42,642 nucleotides of DNA, taken from Pseudomonadota bacterium. GTDB taxonomy: Bacteria; Pseudomonadota; Alphaproteobacteria; Sphingomonadales; Sphingomonadaceae. Every line of letters begins with the position of its first letter. Positions within the stretch are counted from its first letter, which is position 1. The stretch is from positions 1 to 42,642 of the forward strand of contig JAEZCS010000176.1 in NCBI GenBank assembly GCA_023433445.1, given 5' to 3'. Below are positions 39,180-42,642 of the stretch, piece by piece. Under the pieces are notes generated by a model that worked only from the letters and a program-made list of their open reading frames with translations, ran no database searches and was not told where the DNA came from. The position numbers and the translations under genes are program-made.

Positions 39180-40517
39180 GTGCAGACCAATCCTTATCAT
39201 GCCGGTGCCTATCCCCCGCGGCCACGGGCTGCTCAAGGCGCAAGGCTGAACGCAACGCAGCATTGGGCGAATGAACTTCACCGCTGGGAGTTCGTGCTGT
39301 TGCAAGGCGCAGTGTTCTTTGCCCCATATATCTCGTTCCGGCATCCGGCGATCTTCATCACGATCGGCGACATTTTATTCGCCGGAGCATTTCTCCTGCG
39401 ACTAGCCAACGGTCGGCTTGCGGCGCCGTTCGCCAGCCTGACTTGGCTGTGGCTGCTGGGGCTGCTGATGCTGACAGCCGGGCTATTCATCGGCAGCGCG
39501 TTCCATGGTGACCTGGTTCGATGCCTGGTGTTGCTGGCGCAATATTGCTTCGCTTATCTGCTCGTTCCGCTCGTGCTGCTCAATCGATCTGAGGAAGAGG
39601 TCATCCGGCTGATAAAATGCGGCATCGCGGGCATGACACTCATGTGCGCGATCGGCGCCATTCTCTACTGGTCGGGCTATGTCAGCTCGGGCCGTGGCCA
39701 AATGGCGCTGATTACCGGCAACGGGCGGTTGGCGGGCTTTGTCGACAATCCCAACGCGATGGGCGTGATGACGGTCATGGTGATGCCGTGCATCTGGTTC
39801 CTGCTACTGTCAAAGCAGATGCGCGCATGGGTCGCGTTCCTGTGCCTCGGCTTGCTCGTGATCGCCGTCATCCTGACCAGTTCGAATACCGCGCTCTTCA
39901 GCATGATCGCCGCTGCCCTCGTCTTCTTCGGCGGCCGCCGCAATTTTAAGACACTGCTGGCGCTAGCCTTTCTAGGAACTGCAGTGCTGACTTTTGGACA
40001 GAATTACTTGCCTGCGACATTCCAGGACCGAGTTCTGCCCGCGCTTGTCTCGGGCGACTTAAGCAGTGCGGGCACGTTTGAGGATCGGCAGGAGCTGAAC
40101 CGGGAAGCACTGCATATGGCCGATGAAAACCTGATCATCGGATTAGGCGCTGATCAATATCGCCTGGTCAGCCGTTACGGCGCTCCAGTTCATAATGTTT
40201 ACCTGCTTTTATTGAACGAAGGAGGTGGGCTTTCTTTACTGGGCTTCCTGGTCATGCTGAGCGTACCGATACTGGTCGCCATCACAGCAAATCCCTTGCC
40301 CCATGGAAAGCTGGTACTTCTAACAACGGTGACGACACTGATGGTGTTTGCCAACGCGGTCATGGGGGTAGCCCATGTCTATAACCGCGCTTGGTTCCTG
40401 TTCGTCTTTTTGGCAGTCAGTCCGGCCTTGAGAGTCCAGATACTGAGCCCGAACGTCCTGCCATTCTTTGGGCGACGCCGCAGCGCGCGCGGCCCTGCAC
40501 CGCTCATAAAAGCCTAA
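39180..40517 (+). CDS. O-antigen ligase/polymerase (Wzy-like) family membrane protein
   Basis: The 445-residue protein has about ten to twelve hydrophobic segments with a large periplasmic loop in the second half (about residues 270-330: PATFQDRVLPALVSGDLSSAGTFEDRQELNREAL), the O-antigen ligase family layout. The segment GNGRLAGFVDNPNAMG resembles the conserved G-R-x3-x-NPN motif. It would polymerise lipid-linked repeat units. The GTG at 39180 has GGAG eight bases upstream. The Wzx-type gene follows after 12 bases. Confidence 0.87.
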   Translation: MQTNPYHAGAYPPRPRAAQGARLNATQHWANELHRWEFVLLQGAVFFAPYISFRHPAIFITIGDILFAGAFLLRLANGRLAAPFASLTWLWLLGLLMLTAGLFIGSAFHGDLVRCLVLLAQYCFAYLLVPLVLLNRSEEEVIRLIKCGIAGMTLMCAIGAILYWSGYVSSGRGQMALITGNGRLAGFVDNPNAMGVMTVMVMPCIWFLLLSKQMRAWVAFLCLGLLVIAVILTSSNTALFSMIAAALVFFGGRRNFKTLLALAFLGTAVLTFGQNYLPATFQDRVLPALVSGDLSSAGTFEDRQELNREALHMADENLIIGLGADQYRLVSRYGAPVHNVYLLLLNEGGGLSLLGFLVMLSVPILVAITANPLPHGKLVLLTTVTTLMVFANAVMGVAHVYNRAWFLFVFLAVSPALRVQILSPNVLPFFGRRRSARGPAPLIKA

Positions 40518-40529
40518 GGACATCCCGCA

Positions 40530-41867
40530 GTGAGGATATTTGCCAACATTTCCGGCGGGCCGATGGGGCGCCGGTTGATCAACATCGGTCATATGTTGAC
40601 GGGTAATTTTGTGAATGCGGGAGTGATGTTGATCGCCGTGGCGATCGCGGCGCGCGGTCTTGGACCGGAAGCGTGGGGCGCGATGGCGCTGGTACTCGCC
40701 CTCGCCAGCACGATCGAGCGGCTGGTACGCTTCGAGTCCTGGCAGCCGCTCATCAAGTTCGCCGCCGAGGAAGAGGTCGGCGCCGACCCGGTGCGCATGG
40801 CGCGGCTCTATGGCTATGGGGTCCTGCTGGACATGAGCACCGCCGGCTTGTCGGCTCTGCTGCTTGTAGTGATCGCCGCGATCCTTCCGTCCGTTTTCGG
40901 CATCCATGGCATCCCGCTGGACGCGGCGTCCATATATTCGCTGACGCTACTTACCAAATTCATCGGGGCGCCGGGAGCGGCTCTCCGCATGGACGGTCGG
41001 TTCACCGCCGTTGCCTATTCGCAGATCCTGTCAAATATCCTGCGCGTGATCCTTGCCGCGCTTTGCCTGTGGCTGAACGCGGGCCTGATCGGCTTTATCA
41101 TCGCCTGGACCGTAGCCGAGATATCCTTCAACTTCTATTATGCCTGGCTGGGGCATCAGTCGCTCAGCCGACAGGGCATCCCCTTTCCACTGAGCGTTTC
41201 ATTGCGCGGATTGAGAATAGATTTCCCCGATTTCCTGTCCTTTGCATGGACGACGAACCTGTCCACAGCTCTACGGACATTGACCCATGAGGCGGACGAA
41301 CTGGTTGTCGGCGCCCTCGCCGGCCAGACGGCGGCGGGCATGTATAATCTAGCCAAGCGGATTGCGAAATTTGGGCAACAGATCGCGGCGCAGGTCCAGA
41401 CGGTGATTTACCCAGAACTGGCTCGCATGTGGCGTAGCGGCGACCGGTCGATGTTCCGCAGCACTCTTTTCAATACGCAACTATTGCTCAGCGGAGCGGG
41501 AACGGCAATTGCCATCCTGACATGGTTCTTCGGCGAATGGCTGCTGCGCGTCGGTCCCGGCGTCCAATATATCCCGGCCTTCCCGCTATTGATGAGCCAG
41601 GTCGTAGCTGTATTGTTCATCATGCATTCGGCCCCGGCCCGCAGCGGCTTGCTGGCGATGGGCCAACCCCAATTGGTGCTGCGCGTCTTCGCTCTAAGCA
41701 CTGTGATCTTCTATGCGGTGGCCATCCCCGGCCTCATCTATTTCGGACCCATCGGCGCAAGTGCCGCACACATCGCCTTGGCAGTGGTGACCGCTACGCT
41801 GCTGGACGCAGGATGGAGCTATCACAGCCGGCCTGAAACGCTGTCGATCCCATCGGCGGCGGAATGA
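40530..41867 (+). CDS. Wzx-type oligosaccharide flippase
   Basis: The 445-residue protein has twelve or so hydrophobic segments in the MATE/polysaccharide-transport arrangement: GNFVNAGVMLIAVAIAARGLGPEAWGAMALVLALAS near the N-terminus, a central cytoplasmic-side EADELVVGALAGQTAAGMYNLAKRIA, and paired C-terminal helices. It would move undecaprenyl-linked repeat units across the inner membrane. The GTG start has AAGGA nearby. It is the last gene of the LuxR-polymerase-flippase run. Confidence 0.88.
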   Translation: MRIFANISGGPMGRRLINIGHMLTGNFVNAGVMLIAVAIAARGLGPEAWGAMALVLALASTIERLVRFESWQPLIKFAAEEEVGADPVRMARLYGYGVLLDMSTAGLSALLLVVIAAILPSVFGIHGIPLDAASIYSLTLLTKFIGAPGAALRMDGRFTAVAYSQILSNILRVILAALCLWLNAGLIGFIIAWTVAEISFNFYYAWLGHQSLSRQGIPFPLSVSLRGLRIDFPDFLSFAWTTNLSTALRTLTHEADELVVGALAGQTAAGMYNLAKRIAKFGQQIAAQVQTVIYPELARMWRSGDRSMFRSTLFNTQLLLSGAGTAIAILTWFFGEWLLRVGPGVQYIPAFPLLMSQVVAVLFIMHSAPARSGLLAMGQPQLVLRVFALSTVIFYAVAIPGLIYFGPIGASAAHIALAVVTATLLDAGWSYHSRPETLSIPSAAE

Positions 41868-42170
41868 TCTGATATAAAGATAGCCGGCCCGCACATCCTT
41901 ATGTGGGCGTCTGCCATTCAAAACCTACGTTCATCAGAGAGCCGATAGATTTGGGACGCACTTGCCGGAGAGGCGTCTCGCCGACGTTCTGCACTCATAT
42001 CCGAAACAGGAAATCAGCGGCCGCCTAGAGCATCGTGCGGAAAAGTGGAAACCGGCTTCCCCCTGAAAACGGTGCGAAAACAAAAAGCTAGAGCACGCGG
42101 CCCGCGTCCGATTAAACGCAGCGTGCTCTAGACCGCCGCCGATATTCACCGGCGGAACTCCATCCGCATA
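41868..42170. other. Intergenic region between flippase and BY-kinase genes
   Basis: These 303 bases hold no credible gene and contain the dispersed repeat at 42025-42131. A weak bulged hairpin (about 41888-41911) sits after the flippase stop, without a U tract. Frames on the minus strand at 41934-42149 lie inside the repeat and look accidental. Confidence 0.5.
42025..42131. repeat. Alphaproteobacterial dispersed palindromic repeat (CTAGAGCA...GTGCTCTAG)
   Basis: The element begins CTAGAGCATCGTGCGGAAAA and ends GCGTGCTCTAG. Its 3' part is a perfect 11-base inverted repeat, 42088-42098 with 42121-42131, and its first half holds a second hairpin (GGAAAAGTGGAAACCGGCTT). I know this sequence type as a widespread intergenic repeat in alphaproteobacteria. 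It occupies the gap between the convergent flippase and BY-kinase genes. Confidence 0.8.
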
Positions 42171-42642
42171 TCAAGCCATTCCGCTGGCACGCTCCCGCGA
42201 GCGGAAGGGTGTGGCCATGCGTTCATACCAGCGGCGGCGGGTGGGCATCTCACCGCTGAAATATTCACCGGAGTCCATGTAAAACTGGACTGGGTCACCA
42301 TAGCCGCGCCGGGCATGTTCGGCATAATCGACGCGATTGATGACGACGCCATCCACCGGCTTTTGCAGAACCTGCAAAGCCGCGCGCACCTGCTCGATAG
42401 TCGTCCGGCCCCAGCGTACGACCATCAATGTGTGGTCCGCCGCATCCATCAGCATGCGCGAGTCCCGCGTGGCAAGCGTAGGCGGCGCATTGATGATCAG
42501 CAGGTCAAATTGCTCGCGCAGTTGATCCAATAGCTCGTTCACCTTGCCCAGGCGCATGAGGGCGACCGGATTGCGTGCGGGCTCCCGCGCGCTGAGAACG
42601 ACGGGCTCGTAAGTGGTGACTTCCGATGGCTCCAGTTCAGGC
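42171..42642 (-). CDS. BY-kinase/CpsD-type capsular polysaccharide synthesis protein, C-terminal part (runs off right edge)
   Basis: The frame is open to the right edge. It shows the Walker B-like FDLLIINAPPTLATRDSRMLMD, the nucleotide-side TLMVVRWGRTTIEQVRAAL and GVVINRVDYAEHARRGYGD, typical of bacterial tyrosine kinases and Wzz/Wzc-type polysaccharide co-polymerases. A C-terminal tyrosine cluster (GYGDPVQFYMDSGEYFSG, later RRWYERM) is the expected autophosphorylation site. The Walker A part and any membrane part are outside the window. It regulates chain length and export. Confidence 0.88.
   Translation of the reverse strand, partial: PELEPSEVTTYEPVVLSAREPARNPVALMRLGKVNELLDQLREQFDLLIINAPPTLATRDSRMLMDAADHTLMVVRWGRTTIEQVRAALQVLQKPVDGVVINRVDYAEHARRGYGDPVQFYMDSGEYFSGEMPTRRRWYERMATPFRSRERASGMA

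Overview
The window looks like a chromosomal segment of a sphingomonad (Alphaproteobacteria, Sphingobium/Sphingomonas/Novosphingobium type). The reasons are the high-GC coding sequence, the alphaproteobacterial order rpsT-dnaA beside mutM / ubiE-ubiB-coaBC-dut, the protein sequences themselves, and intergenic palindromes of a kind I recognise from this group. No tRNA, rRNA, CRISPR array, insertion sequence or prophage gene was seen.

Region 1 (about 1-19400) is housekeeping. The 5' part of dnaA runs off the left edge, followed on the same strand by rpsT and mutM. Divergent from these is a tightly packed + strand run: ubiE, ubiB, coaBC, dut, a MoeB/ThiF-type E1-like enzyme, a DsrE-like protein, thrS and infC. 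Then come a VOC-fold protein, an MDR-type oxidoreductase, an exported MsrA behind a 55-residue membrane peptide, an aspartate aminotransferase, pabC and pabB as separate genes, a DUF983 protein, a hotdog thioesterase, an AI-2E family transporter and two overlapping lipoprotein genes (one DUF4142).

Region 2 (about 19680-29164) is a + strand run of ten genes, many overlapping. It encodes an unrecognised 146-residue protein, a NodU-type carbamoyltransferase, a PIG-L/LmbE deacetylase, a small PglC-like phosphoglycosyl transferase, a sulfotransferase, a divergent GAPDH homologue, an acyl carrier protein, an AMP-forming acyl ligase, an inositol-monophosphatase-family phosphatase and a PglD-like acyltransferase. 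I read it as a cassette that starts a glycan on a lipid carrier and decorates it. Its oddest part is a GAPDH-ACP-ligase-phosphatase-acyltransferase module, which could make and transfer a small hydroxy-acyl group.

Region 3 (about 29295-42642) is the polymer assembly part: a GT4 glycosyltransferase, a pectate-lyase-like parallel beta-helix protein, an outer-membrane beta-barrel, an OPX/Wza-type export lipoprotein, a DegT-type sugar aminotransferase, a membrane-bound WbpM/PglF-type nucleotide-sugar dehydratase, a LuxR-type regulator with a degenerate receiver domain, a Wzy/O-antigen-ligase-type polymerase, a Wzx-type flippase and, at the right edge, the C-terminus of a BY-kinase. Regions 2 and 3 together look like a Wzx/Wzy-type exopolysaccharide locus. 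The dehydratase, aminotransferase, PglD-like acyltransferase and PglC-like transferase together match the logic of bacillosamine-type (2,4-diamino-trideoxyhexose) synthesis and transfer.
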